Positions 15,246 to 23,460 of a DNA stretch of 64,000 nt are shown here, in pieces (the first letter of the stretch is position 1; every line of letters starts with the position of its first letter). A program made the position numbers and the translations under genes. The notes under the pieces were generated by a model. It saw nothing but the letters and a program-made list of their open reading frames with translations. It did no database searches and had not been told where the DNA came from. Origin of the DNA: Sphingobacteriales bacterium (GTDB lineage Bacteria; Bacteroidota; Bacteroidia; Chitinophagales; Chitinophagaceae); contig JACPUV010000053.1 of assembly GCA_016192105.1 (NCBI GenBank), positions 124,001 through 188,000 on the forward strand, in the 5' to 3' direction.

Positions 15246-17186
15246 TTATTCGCTTCTGCGTTCTTTAATTTCTTCCACGGCTTCCGCGAGGAATCCGGCT
15301 ACGGATTTTACACCCAGGTCACCCTTTCCCTGCCTGCGGACTGCCACTTTCTCTTCGTTCATTTCTTTTTCACCCACCACGAGCATATACGGCACTTTCA
15401 TCAGCTCGGTATCCCTGATCTTTTTGCCGATCTTCTCATTCCTGTCATCCACTTCACTGCGAATATCCGCTTTTTTCAACTGCGCGGAAACGGCATTGGC
15501 GTAATCGAGGAACTTATCACTGATGGGCAGCACTTTTACCTGTACCGGCGCCAGCCAGAGCGGGAATTTACCGGCATAATGTTCCAGCAGGAACCCGATA
15601 AAACGTTCATGGGTACCTAATGGCGCGCGGTGGATGATGAGGGGAACTTCCGGCTGGTTTTGCTGGTTGGTAAAACTCAGTTTGAAGCGCCGGCCCTGGG
15701 CAAAATCCACCTGGTTGGTGGCCAGGGTGAATTCCCTCCCGATCGCGCTCCAGATCTGCACATCGATCTTGGGGCCGTAGAAAGCCCCCTCTCCTTTTAC
15801 TTCCACGAAGGGGACTTTTGTTTCGATCAGCACATTCCGCACGAGTTCCTCGGTTTCCAGCCAGAGCTCCGGTTCATTGATATACTTCTGCCCCAGTTTC
15901 TCCGGGTCATGCAGGGACAGGCGCATTACATATTTTTCAATGCCAAAGATCTTAAAGTACTTGAGGTACATTTCATTTACAGATTTGAACTCCTGCGCGA
16001 ACTGTTCCTTGGTACAATAGATATGGGCATCATTCATGTGCAGGCAGCGTACCCGCATCAGTCCGAATAATTCACCGCTTTGTTCATAGCGGTAACAGGT
16101 TCCGTATTCGGCCAGCCGCAGGGGCAAGTCCTTATAACTCTTGGGTTCCGCATCAAAGATCTTGTGGTGATGCGGGCAGTTCATCGCTTTGAGGTAATAT
16201 TTTTCACCATCCATCTCCATGGCCGGGAACATGCTGTCGGCATAATACGGCAGGTGACCGCTGGTGAGGTACAGGCTTTCCTTGGCGATATGGGGCGTGA
16301 CCACTCTTTTGTAGCCAGCGTCCAGTTCGGTTTCCTTGGCCAGTTTTTCGAGCTCCTCGATGATCACCGTTCCATTGGGCATCCACAAAGGAAGACCGGG
16401 TCCCACATCATCATCCATGGTAAAGATGCCCAGTTCCTTACCCAGTTTCCGGTGATCCCTTTTCTTTGCTTCTTCCAGCATGGCCAGGTACTCATCCAGT
16501 TCTTTTTGTGAAGGGAAAGTGACACCGTAAACGCGGGTCAGTTGTTTGTTCTTTTCATCTCCTTTCCAGTACGCACCGGCAATGCTCATCAGTTTGATGG
16601 CTTTGATAAAACTGGTATTTGGAATATGCGGTCCGCGGCAGAGATCGGTAAAATGGCCCTGGGTATAAAAAGTGATCTCCCCATCGGCCAGGTTGCCCAG
16701 CAGATCCAGTTTGTATTCATCACCTTTTTCCGTGAAATATTTTACCGCCTCGTCCTTGGGCATTTCTTTTCGTACATAGGCATTGCCCTGTTTGGCAAGC
16801 TCATTCATTTTCTTTTCCAGTATGGCCAGGTCTTCTTCGGTCATTTTCCGGTCGCCCAGGTCCATATCATAATAAAACCCCCTGGGGCTTTCAAGTGGCG
16901 GGCCTACCCAGAATTTAACACCGGGAAACAGGGCTTCCACGGCTTCCGCCATCAGGTGGGCGGAGGAATGCCAGAAGGTCAGTTGGCCATCTGTATCATT
17001 CCAGGTCAGTAATTTCAGGCTGGCGTCTTCGCGGATGGGCCGGGTGGCATCCCATACTTGTCCGTTCACACTTGCGGCTAATACTTTCCGCGCCAGTCCT
17101 TCGGATATGGATTTCGCAATATCAATAGCGGAAACGCCCGCTTCGTATTGCCTGACTGCCCCATCCGGCAGGGTAATATTGATCAT
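15246..17186 (-). CDS. thrS: Threonyl-tRNA synthetase
   Basis: 646 residues, the normal length. Domains in order: TGS (INITLPDGAVRQYEAGVSAIDIA), the SAD editing domain with HSSAHLMAEAVEALFPG (about residues 75-91), the class II catalytic core (MNCPHHHKIF with zinc Cys and His, LRLAEYGTCYRYEQSGEL as motif 2, LIIHRAPLGTHERFIGFLLEH as motif 3) and the anticodon-binding domain (WLAPVQVKVLPIS onward). It charges tRNA-Thr. A TACCTTTG -7 box (17213-17220) lies 26 bases before the ATG. Followed by infC, the standard bacterial order. Confidence 0.98.
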   Translation of the reverse strand: MINITLPDGAVRQYEAGVSAIDIAKSISEGLARKVLAASVNGQVWDATRPIREDASLKLLTWNDTDGQLTFWHSSAHLMAEAVEALFPGVKFWVGPPLESPRGFYYDMDLGDRKMTEEDLAILEKKMNELAKQGNAYVRKEMPKDEAVKYFTEKGDEYKLDLLGNLADGEITFYTQGHFTDLCRGPHIPNTSFIKAIKLMSIAGAYWKGDEKNKQLTRVYGVTFPSQKELDEYLAMLEEAKKRDHRKLGKELGIFTMDDDVGPGLPLWMPNGTVIIEELEKLAKETELDAGYKRVVTPHIAKESLYLTSGHLPYYADSMFPAMEMDGEKYYLKAMNCPHHHKIFDAEPKSYKDLPLRLAEYGTCYRYEQSGELFGLMRVRCLHMNDAHIYCTKEQFAQEFKSVNEMYLKYFKIFGIEKYVMRLSLHDPEKLGQKYINEPELWLETEELVRNVLIETKVPFVEVKGEGAFYGPKIDVQIWSAIGREFTLATNQVDFAQGRRFKLSFTNQQNQPEVPLIIHRAPLGTHERFIGFLLEHYAGKFPLWLAPVQVKVLPISDKFLDYANAVSAQLKKADIRSEVDDRNEKIGKKIRDTELMKVPYMLVVGEKEMNEEKVAVRRQGKGDLGVKSVAGFLAEAVEEIKERRSE

Positions 17187-17212
17187 CGCTGTTGCTTGTT
17201 TTTATCGGTGGG

Positions 17213-17220
17213 CAAAGGTA
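17213..17220 (-). promoter_or_regulatory. -7 element before thrS
   Basis: Minus strand TACCTTTG, an exact TAnnTTTG match, in the 45-base gap between the DUF5995 gene and thrS. No TTTG at the ideal distance. Confidence 0.5.
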
Positions 17221-17231
17221 GCGAATAATGG

Positions 17232-17936
17232 CTAAAGATGACGAAATACCAGGCGGTCGATCCTTTCCTTTTTGCGGGTGATCTGCTGTAACAGCCGGTT
17301 GAATTTTCCAGGATCGGAATAATAGAATTGAGCCAGCCGGTACTGTCTTTTCCTCCAGCGGGAAAGCATCATTATCCCGAAAGCCCTGGAAAGCCCTCCC
17401 GTGCCGGCATCCAACAAGCGGGTTACCGGGGTTGTAGTTACATTGTCCCGGTAGAATTGGCGGAATTGTATGACAAGTCCCTGCTGAAACCGGATAAAGT
17501 GACGCCGGTGTACACGAAGTTCTTCCCGGGTAAACCCGGTTACCAATGCCTGCCAGATATCCCCGTTGATATGGGCATTTATCCCGAGCAACTGGTACTG
17601 GAACGCGGTCAGGCTGCTGTCGCTGAAATAGGGTTTCCATACCGGGGATCGTTCCCCTGGAGGAAGGGCTGCCGCACGGAAAAAATACCCGGCAAAATTC
17701 AATTCCAGTCTTTCGATAAATTCTTTTTCTGCCGGCGCAGCCTCCCCGTAAAATGCAATGGCCCGCGCGGTGGTTTCCAGGTACAGCCCGGCGAAATGAC
17801 GGGCGGATGAAGGGCTCTTTGCCACCGAATCGAGTTGCAGCAGCAAGCGGATCTCCGGGTCGGCTTCCTGGGATGCGGCAGGCCGGTACACTACCAGCCA
17901 TAAAAGAAGTAAAAGGTTTTTTGGAGAGATCCGCAT
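17232..17936 (-). CDS. DUF5995-family secreted protein
   Basis: 234 residues with a signal peptide (MRISPKNLLLLLWLVVYRPAASQ). The segment YQLLGINAHINGDIWQALV near the middle is the signature of DUF5995, a helical family of unknown function with conserved His and Asp. Conserved aromatic-rich segments surround it (NFAGYFFRAAALP, FRQFYRDNVTTTPVTRLLDAG). It lies upstream of thrS on the same strand but thrS has its own -7 box. The role is unknown. Confidence 0.7.
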   Translation of the reverse strand: MRISPKNLLLLLWLVVYRPAASQEADPEIRLLLQLDSVAKSPSSARHFAGLYLETTARAIAFYGEAAPAEKEFIERLELNFAGYFFRAAALPPGERSPVWKPYFSDSSLTAFQYQLLGINAHINGDIWQALVTGFTREELRVHRRHFIRFQQGLVIQFRQFYRDNVTTTPVTRLLDAGTGGLSRAFGIMMLSRWRKRQYRLAQFYYSDPGKFNRLLQQITRKKERIDRLVFRHL

Positions 17937-18006
17937 AAGTTTAAAAGCCTGTTAAAATTAACAAACTATTGCCCGGTATGCGGCTTTCATTCATCATTCG
18001 TTTCAG

Positions 18007-18014
18007 TAAATTTG
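18007..18014 (+). promoter_or_regulatory. -7 element immediately upstream of the first paralogue
   Basis: TAAATTTG matches TAnnTTTG and ends seven bases before ATG 18022. A TTTC lies 18 bases upstream as a possible -33 element. The mRNA would begin at or within a few bases of the AUG. Confidence 0.5.
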
Positions 18015-18021
18015 CTCCTTG

Positions 18022-19131
18022 ATGAAAACAAAGATCAACAGGTACCTTTTCGCCATGCTGCTTTCCTGCTGTTCCTTTATACCCGGAGCACAGGCGCAGG
18101 ATCTTTCAGGAATCTGGAGAGGCTATTTCGTTACCTCCGATTACAATCATTACAAGTTTGAACTGCAGATAAAACAATCCGGCCGCTCGGTCTCCGGGGT
18201 TTCTTATTCCTATCTCTCCACTGTTTTCTATGGCAAGGCCTCCCTGACCGGGAACTATAATAAAGTTTCCAAAAACATACTGATCCAGGAAATTCGTACG
18301 GTGGAATTGCGGATGTCGGACGGGTCGCAGGCCTGCATCATGAAATGCAATTTTGAATACAGCCGCTCAGGGAAAGAAGAATTCCTGGAAGGTACCTACA
18401 CCAGTAAGTTTGAGAAAGACGGGCTGCTGACCAAAAAAGGGGAAAACTGCGGCGGCGGAAAAGTGTACCTGCGAAAAGTAACCAGTTCCGATTTTTATAT
18501 TGAACCCTTTCTCCGGGGTAAGATCAAACCCGGGCCGGTACTGATCAATAAAGCCCCGGTAAAACCCAACCCGCCTGCGAGGGTCACTTCTCCGGTAAAG
18601 AAAGATACCGCGAAGGCTAAACTGAATCCGCCAGTGGTAAAGAAGCCGGTGATGGTGAATAAGCCGCCGGTAAAAAAGGAAACTCCTTTGCTGAAACCCC
18701 TGTCCCCGCCAATCCCGGAAACCGATTCCAGTCTGAAAAAAATAAAACCGGCTGTCATCACCCCGGCTCCCCCGGTGATCCGGGACCGGGTGAATGAACT
18801 GGTAAAGATTCTGACGATCAACAGCAGCCAGGTTACGGTTAAATTATTTGATAACGGGGAGATCGATGGCGACACTATTTCAGTGTACCTTGATAAAAAG
18901 CTGGTGCTATCGGAAAAGCGGCTCACCGCAGCCCCCCTGGTCCTGCATTTCGACATGAACGAAGAAAACAATGAACATGAACTGACCATGGTGGCCGAAA
19001 ACCTGGGTACCATTCCTCCCAATACCTCCCTGATGATCGTGGAAGCGGGAACGCAACGCTTCGAGGTACGGATCACGTCAACCGAACAGAAGAACGCCGT
19101 GGTCCGGTTCAGGTACCGGAAACCGGGGTAA
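18022..19131 (+). CDS. Secreted two-domain protein with Pro/Lys-rich linker (paralogue 1)
   Basis: 369 residues from ATG 18022. After a signal peptide (MKTKINRYLFAMLLSCCSFI) comes an N-terminal domain beginning DLSGIWRGYF with a KFELQIKQSGRSVSGVSYSY strand pair, reminiscent of small beta-barrel or lipocalin-like folds. A long linker of repeated Pro-Val-Lys follows (residues about 170-250). The C-terminal domain contains VKLFDNGEIDGDTISVYLDK, ENLGTIPPNTSLMIVEAG and STEQKNAVVRFRY. The next gene carries the same two domains without the linker. I cannot name the family; the C-terminal domain looks like a compact beta-sandwich. The linker suggests the domain is held away from the envelope. Confidence 0.75.
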   Translation: MKTKINRYLFAMLLSCCSFIPGAQAQDLSGIWRGYFVTSDYNHYKFELQIKQSGRSVSGVSYSYLSTVFYGKASLTGNYNKVSKNILIQEIRTVELRMSDGSQACIMKCNFEYSRSGKEEFLEGTYTSKFEKDGLLTKKGENCGGGKVYLRKVTSSDFYIEPFLRGKIKPGPVLINKAPVKPNPPARVTSPVKKDTAKAKLNPPVVKKPVMVNKPPVKKETPLLKPLSPPIPETDSSLKKIKPAVITPAPPVIRDRVNELVKILTINSSQVTVKLFDNGEIDGDTISVYLDKKLVLSEKRLTAAPLVLHFDMNEENNEHELTMVAENLGTIPPNTSLMIVEAGTQRFEVRITSTEQKNAVVRFRYRKPG

Positions 19132-19222
19132 ACGGTCTCCTTGTTCCCGGTAACAGGGACCCGGATTGCCGTTGCTGTATTTTTTTTAGCTCCCTTTAAT
19201 TTTTGCTTATTTTTCCATTGTT

Positions 19223-20089
19223 ATGGCAAGGCCACTACTCCTGGTTATGTTGTTTTTTTCCGCAGTCTCTTTGCCCGCGCAGGACATTAACGGGATCTGG
19301 AAGGGGAAACTGGTGATGGCGCCCAGTGGTTGTTTTCCTGTGTATAATATCGAATTACAGTTGCAGGTGGCGGGTTCCCGGATTACGGGTACGGCCTATC
19401 ATTTCTCTGACTCCCTGAATTATGTAAGGGAAAATTTTGAAGGCACTTATAACCGGGACAGCAATCTCATTTCAATAAAAGAGATCGGTATCGTCACGTT
19501 TAAAATAAAGGAAGATTGTGTGCCCTGTATCAAAACGTATAACCTGACCTTTCACAAAGGGAGTGGTAACGTGGTAACGGAAGAACAGCTGCGGGGCACC
19601 TGGTCCACTCCCACCGGTAAAGCCATTGACGGGAAAACGATCTGCGAACCCGGTACGATCGTACTGAACCGGTTTGACAGAGCCACGTTTAAACCCGAAC
19701 TGAAATTACCCCCCTCGCTGACCAAACGGAAAGCGGAACTGGTAAAAGAAATCAAAGTGGATACCGGCACCATCAAGATCGAATTTTTTGATAACGGGCA
19801 GATTGACGGGGACACGGTTTCAGTATATGTGAATAATATGCCGGTGGTATCCTACCAAATGTTAAAGACCCAACCCATTCGGATTAATGTGCGGGTGGAT
19901 CAGCGAAGAACGATGCAGGAAGTGATCATGGTGGGCGAAAACCTCGGCGCTATTCCGCCCAATACGGCCCTGATGATTATAACAGCCGGGACTAAACGAT
20001 ACCAGCTTTATCTTACTTCAGATGAACAAAAGAATGCCATGGTACGATTCGTGTATGAGCGGCCGGCCGGACCGGAAAAATCACATTAA
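19223..20089 (+). CDS. Secreted two-domain protein (paralogue 2)
   Basis: 288 residues. Signal peptide MARPLLLVMLFFSAVSLPAQ, then DINGIWKGKL and IELQLQVAGSRITGTAYHFS, matching the N-terminal domain of the gene just upstream. The C-terminal domain matches as well (IEFFDNGQIDGDTVSVYVNN, ENLGAIPPNTALMIITAG, TSDEQKNAMVRFVYERP). The Pro-rich linker is missing, so the two are tandem duplicates that differ mainly in the spacer. Four Cys in the N-terminal half (CFPVYN, CVPCIKTY, ICEPG) could form disulphides; the upstream copy has Cys at comparable places (ACIMKCNF, NCGGG). Function unknown. Confidence 0.75.
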   Translation: MARPLLLVMLFFSAVSLPAQDINGIWKGKLVMAPSGCFPVYNIELQLQVAGSRITGTAYHFSDSLNYVRENFEGTYNRDSNLISIKEIGIVTFKIKEDCVPCIKTYNLTFHKGSGNVVTEEQLRGTWSTPTGKAIDGKTICEPGTIVLNRFDRATFKPELKLPPSLTKRKAELVKEIKVDTGTIKIEFFDNGQIDGDTVSVYVNNMPVVSYQMLKTQPIRINVRVDQRRTMQEVIMVGENLGAIPPNTALMIITAGTKRYQLYLTSDEQKNAMVRFVYERPAGPEKSH

Positions 20090-20198
20090 TTTCATATCAC
20101 CTTGCTACCCGGAAGGGGCATCTATATGTTTTTATCTTCATTTAATAATTGAATACGCTTAATATGTCAGAAATCATCAACCTGGCTGACTTTAATAA

Positions 20199-20229
20199 TT
20201 TGGCGGGTACCCTGCATTCCCTACATTTG
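20199..20229 (+). promoter_or_regulatory. Full-consensus promoter of a tiny transcription unit
   Basis: TTTG (20199-20202), exactly 19 bases, TACATTTG (20222-20229): a perfect Bacteroidota promoter. The nearest downstream gene on this strand is 3.2 kb away, and a terminator stands only ~60 bases downstream. Confidence 0.75.
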
Positions 20230-20235
20230 TTATGA

Positions 20236-20297
20236 AAACAATTTTTAAATCCTCAATTAATTGACGCAAGAGAGCTCCGTTCCAACGGGGCTTTTTT
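20236..20297 (+). ncRNA. Candidate small RNA of about 60 nt
   Basis: Predicted to start near 20236, seven bases beyond the -7 box, and to end at the T-run of the terminator at 20274-20297. A 10-codon frame (ATG 20232 to TGA 20264) overlaps it, but its ATG would lie before the predicted start, so a non-coding product is more likely. The unit sits between a rightward gene ending at 20089 and a leftward TonB receptor gene ending at 20309. No known RNA family is recognised. Confidence 0.4.
20274..20297 (+). terminator. Terminator at 20.28 kb
   Basis: GCTCCGTT, CC, AACGGGGC (with one G-T pair) followed by six T. It works only on the plus strand, so it serves the tiny unit or late read-through from paralogue 2, not the leftward receptor gene. 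Confidence 0.8.
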
Positions 20298-20308
20298 GTT
20301 GGAGCGGA

Positions 20309-22672
20309 TCAGAATTTAAAATTCCAGGTTACTGCCGGTAAGACCGGGAAGAGGGAAACCTGTTTTGTTTCCACTTTCAGATCGTTGGTAAGGATACTTC
20401 CCTCCTGGTCGAAATACAAAAAATAAGGATTGAGCCGGCTGTACACATTGTAAATACTGAATACCCAGTAACTGCTGATCCTTCTTTTCTTTTTTGCAAC
20501 GGGAGTATAAGTGGCGGAAAAATCAAGACGGTGATAGGCTTTCATCCGGTACTGGTTCAGCCGGCTGTATTCCTGGGTCAGCACCCCGTTGATGATATAG
20601 AAACGCTCGGGCAGGGTAATGGCATTTCCGCTGCCATATACAAATACGGCACCCAGCTTCCATTTTTTACTGACTTCATAATTACTGACCACCGACAGGT
20701 CATGCCGCCTGTCATACCGTGCCGGGTATTTTTCTCCGTCATTCAGCTGCGGGAACCTGCGCCAGGTCCGGGAAAGTGTATATCCGATCCAGCCGGTCAG
20801 TTTGCCCTTCAGTTTATTGACCAGTATTTCTGCACCGTAACTCCATCCTTTGCCAAAAACAAATTCTCCTTCCGGATCAGCCAGCGAAGGCGTATATCCT
20901 TCTTTGTATTCAACCTGGTTCCGCATATCCTTATAATAGACTTCAAGGGATGTTTCATAATTATTGTCAGAAAAATTGCGGAAATAGCCGGCTGAATACA
21001 ACCAGCTTAACTGTGGCTTCACGATATACGTGCTGGGCACCCATAGATCGGTGGGTAACGTAGTGCCCGCGTTGGTCACCAGGTGGATGTACTGGTAATT
21101 GCGGGTAACGGCCGCTTTAACGGAGCTTTCATCATTAATGGCATACCGCAGGGTGATACGGGGTTCGGGCCCCCCGTAACTTTTTACCGGTTCAAAAATT
21201 TTATAATGGATACTGTCGGTTTTATTGCCATCCGTGTCACGGGTGTATTTGGTGTAAGGGCCTGTCTGGGTAAAGCGGCTCCAGCGCAGGCCGTAATTGA
21301 TCTTCCATTTCTTCCCGATCTCCCAGTCGTCCTGCAGGTACAGGGCTGTTTCCACTGCATATTTTGAACCTTCGTTATTGGGATTAAATGCAATGGAATC
21401 CTGGCGGCCCGTTACCACGTTGGGTATAAATTTATGCCAGGTCAGTAATCCCCCGAATTTCAGTTTGTGCGTGGGCAGCGGGTAATAATCCAGGTCGGTC
21501 TTCAGGGTTGCATCCCGTATCCCGGAGTAAAGCCCGATTTCAAAATTCTCCTGGGAAGCGGCGAATTTAAAATGATAGTCGTTGTAAACCGCCGTGGTAT
21601 TGGCAAACAGCCGGCGGTTAAATACATGGTTCCAGCGCAGGGTAGCCGTGGAATTGCCCCAGGGTATATTGGTTTTAAAGGAACGCCTCGAATTATTAAA
21701 GTTGAATACATCTCTTCCGAAATAACCACTTGCATAGAGCCGGTCTTTTTCCGAAAAGCGGTAATTCACTTTGGCATTCATATCATAGAAATAGTAGCCC
21801 GAGCCATAGAAACTGCTGCTTTTCTTAATGAACGGTTTGATCAGCCCGTCAATATAGGTCCGGCGGGCCGAGAGGATAAACGAAGCTTTTTCCTTTTTCA
21901 GCGGGCCCTGTACGGAAAAACGGGAAGCGATCAGGCCAATGCCTCCATCCACCTGGAATTTATTGATATTGCCCTCTTTCATGGAAACATCCAGCACGGA
22001 AGAAAGCCGGCCCCCGTACTGGGCGGGCATCCCTCCCTTGATCAGCGATACATTCTTGATCGCATCACCATTGAAGATGGAAAAAAAACCAAAGAGATGA
22101 CCGGTATTGTACACCACCGCATCATCCAGCATGATCAGGTTCTGGTCGGGACCTCCTCCCCGTACATAGAACCCGGCATTCCCCTCCCCTGCACTTTGCA
22201 CCCCCGGCAATAACTGGATCGCTTTCAGGATATCCACTTCTCCCATAAAAGCCGGGATAGCCCGCACCTGGTTCATGGACAAATCGATCTTTCCCATCTG
22301 GGCATTCTTCACATTGCCGTCCCTGCGTTTGCTGTACAGCACTACTTCACTGATGGAAGCCGTTTTGGAAAGAAGATCAAAATTGAATGACTGGTTGCTG
22401 TGCAGGCTGATCCCGATGGTACGGCCTTCGTAGGACACATGTGAAACCTGGATGCTGTATTCTCCCTGTTCAAGCGTAAGGGCGAAAAAACCATATTGGT
22501 TACTGGTGACTGATTTTTGCTGGCCTTTTACAGAAACGGTGGCCCCGATAACCGATTCCCCGGATAAACTATCCTTCACATAGCCATTCAGGGTAAAACG
22601 GGTTTGCGAATAACCGGCCACTGTGTAACAGAAAAAGAACAGGGCCATCCAAAATGTATGCATGGTTCTCAC
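20309..22672 (-). CDS. TonB-dependent receptor with carboxypeptidase-like N-terminal domain
   Basis: 787 residues with a signal peptide (MRTMHTFWMALFFFCYTVAGYSQ). First comes a carboxypeptidase-regulatory-like domain (FTLNGYVKDSLSGESVIGAT). The plug follows (VDILKAIQLLPGVQSAGEGN, VRGGGPDQNLIMLDDAVVYN, GGMPAQYGGRLSSVLDVSMKEGN). The rest is a beta-barrel with many aromatic strands. Such receptors import large or scarce substrates across the outer membrane with TonB energy. There is no SusD partner, so the substrate cannot be inferred. It follows a membrane-protein gene by seven bases, so those two are probably one operon. Confidence 0.9.
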   Translation of the reverse strand: MRTMHTFWMALFFFCYTVAGYSQTRFTLNGYVKDSLSGESVIGATVSVKGQQKSVTSNQYGFFALTLEQGEYSIQVSHVSYEGRTIGISLHSNQSFNFDLLSKTASISEVVLYSKRRDGNVKNAQMGKIDLSMNQVRAIPAFMGEVDILKAIQLLPGVQSAGEGNAGFYVRGGGPDQNLIMLDDAVVYNTGHLFGFFSIFNGDAIKNVSLIKGGMPAQYGGRLSSVLDVSMKEGNINKFQVDGGIGLIASRFSVQGPLKKEKASFILSARRTYIDGLIKPFIKKSSSFYGSGYYFYDMNAKVNYRFSEKDRLYASGYFGRDVFNFNNSRRSFKTNIPWGNSTATLRWNHVFNRRLFANTTAVYNDYHFKFAASQENFEIGLYSGIRDATLKTDLDYYPLPTHKLKFGGLLTWHKFIPNVVTGRQDSIAFNPNNEGSKYAVETALYLQDDWEIGKKWKINYGLRWSRFTQTGPYTKYTRDTDGNKTDSIHYKIFEPVKSYGGPEPRITLRYAINDESSVKAAVTRNYQYIHLVTNAGTTLPTDLWVPSTYIVKPQLSWLYSAGYFRNFSDNNYETSLEVYYKDMRNQVEYKEGYTPSLADPEGEFVFGKGWSYGAEILVNKLKGKLTGWIGYTLSRTWRRFPQLNDGEKYPARYDRRHDLSVVSNYEVSKKWKLGAVFVYGSGNAITLPERFYIINGVLTQEYSRLNQYRMKAYHRLDFSATYTPVAKKKRRISSYWVFSIYNVYSRLNPYFLYFDQEGSILTNDLKVETKQVSLFPVLPAVTWNFKF

Positions 22673-22679
22673 AACAATC

Positions 22680-23420
22680 TTATTTCGTATTGGTTGATAA
22701 ACGTCGGTCCTTTTCGTTTATGCGTTCAATTATTTTAGTATCCGGCTGGCCATAGGGGCCTTTCTTCCGGGGATCCGCTGACAACCAGTAACCGGGATGT
22801 TCCGGCCCGAATGCAGCGGCGGACTGCAACCAGTAAAGTGGTTTCTGTTTATACCCGGTTGCCTGAAGGATGGACCGGAATTCACCCGACAGCATATTCA
22901 GGGATGCTTTTTTTTCAGCCAGGTCCGGGTCTGCTATAATCGCTGCCAGTTCTGATTCCATATTTCCCAGTGATTGGTCAACGGAATCATACAACAGGGT
23001 GTCCTGCAGCAGTTCTTCGATATCAAAACGATTTACCAAAGCCAGCAGTTGCTGACCGCTTTGCTCCATATTGCCCGGGATATCGCGGGCGGCCTCATCC
23101 ACAAGCCCGGTATAAGCATCCACCAGGCTGTCCAGTGAAAGGATGAGCCGGCTGCTTGCCCGGATGGCCGGATGATTCCCCGTATCCTGTTTATCTTTCC
23201 CGCTTCCCCCTCCCGGCGCAGGGTAATAAAAATAAAGCAGGGTGGTTAGCAGGTACAGGATCAGTACGCCAGCTATCCAGGGATGTAAACGCCTGGACCG
23301 GTACAACGTAAAACGAATGACCAGCATCAACAGCGTGATGCCGGAAAGTCCATAGAAAAGGAATTCGGAGATTGACCGCAAGGGTAAAGTTTTGGCAAAG
23401 ATAAATGCAGCCGTCCGCAA
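22680..23420 (-). CDS. Hypothetical two-helix membrane protein upstream of the TonB receptor
   Basis: 246 residues from ATG 23420. Two membrane helices near the N-terminus (LFYGLSGITLLMLVIRFTLY and HPWIAGVLILYLLTTLLYFYY), then a soluble helical part (SRLILSLDSLVDAYTGLVDEAARDIP...) of unknown family. The start is uncertain. A TATCTTTG box (23396-23403, minus) lies inside the N-terminal frame, and a promoter there would favour a later start such as TTG 23381, which keeps both helices. It is seven bases from the TonB receptor gene, suggesting a joint role at the envelope. Confidence 0.6.
   Translation of the reverse strand: MRTAAFIFAKTLPLRSISEFLFYGLSGITLLMLVIRFTLYRSRRLHPWIAGVLILYLLTTLLYFYYPAPGGGSGKDKQDTGNHPAIRASSRLILSLDSLVDAYTGLVDEAARDIPGNMEQSGQQLLALVNRFDIEELLQDTLLYDSVDQSLGNMESELAAIIADPDLAEKKASLNMLSGEFRSILQATGYKQKPLYWLQSAAAFGPEHPGYWLSADPRKKGPYGQPDTKIIERINEKDRRLSTNTK
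23396..23403 (-). promoter_or_regulatory. -7 element within the assumed N-terminus of the 22680-23420 gene
   Basis: Minus strand TATCTTTG. If it is used, translation must start downstream of ATG 23420, for example at TTG 23381. Confidence 0.4.
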
Positions 23421-23432
23421 AGCCGAAACCGT

Positions 23433-23440
23433 TATTTTTG
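23433..23440 (+). promoter_or_regulatory. -7 element before the ABC-F gene
   Basis: TATTTTTG, 20 bases before the ATG at 23461, predicting a leader of about 14 bases. No clear -33 element. Confidence 0.45.
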
Positions 23441-23460
23441 CAGCCTGTTAAATTTTTTTT

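Noticed and set aside
18495..19076. A 193-residue open frame on the minus strand across paralogue 1
   Set aside because: It lies within a gene with signal peptide, promoter box and a paralogue next door. The Ser/Thr/Gly-rich antisense product is what the Pro/Lys linker gives when read backwards.
20164..20235. A 23-codon frame upstream of the tiny unit
   Set aside because: The promoter boxes lie inside it, and it has no ribosome-binding or conservation support.
20232..20264. A 10-codon leaderless gene behind the promoter at 20199-20229
   Set aside because: Its ATG begins only two bases after the -7 box, before the predicted transcription start, so translation is unlikely.
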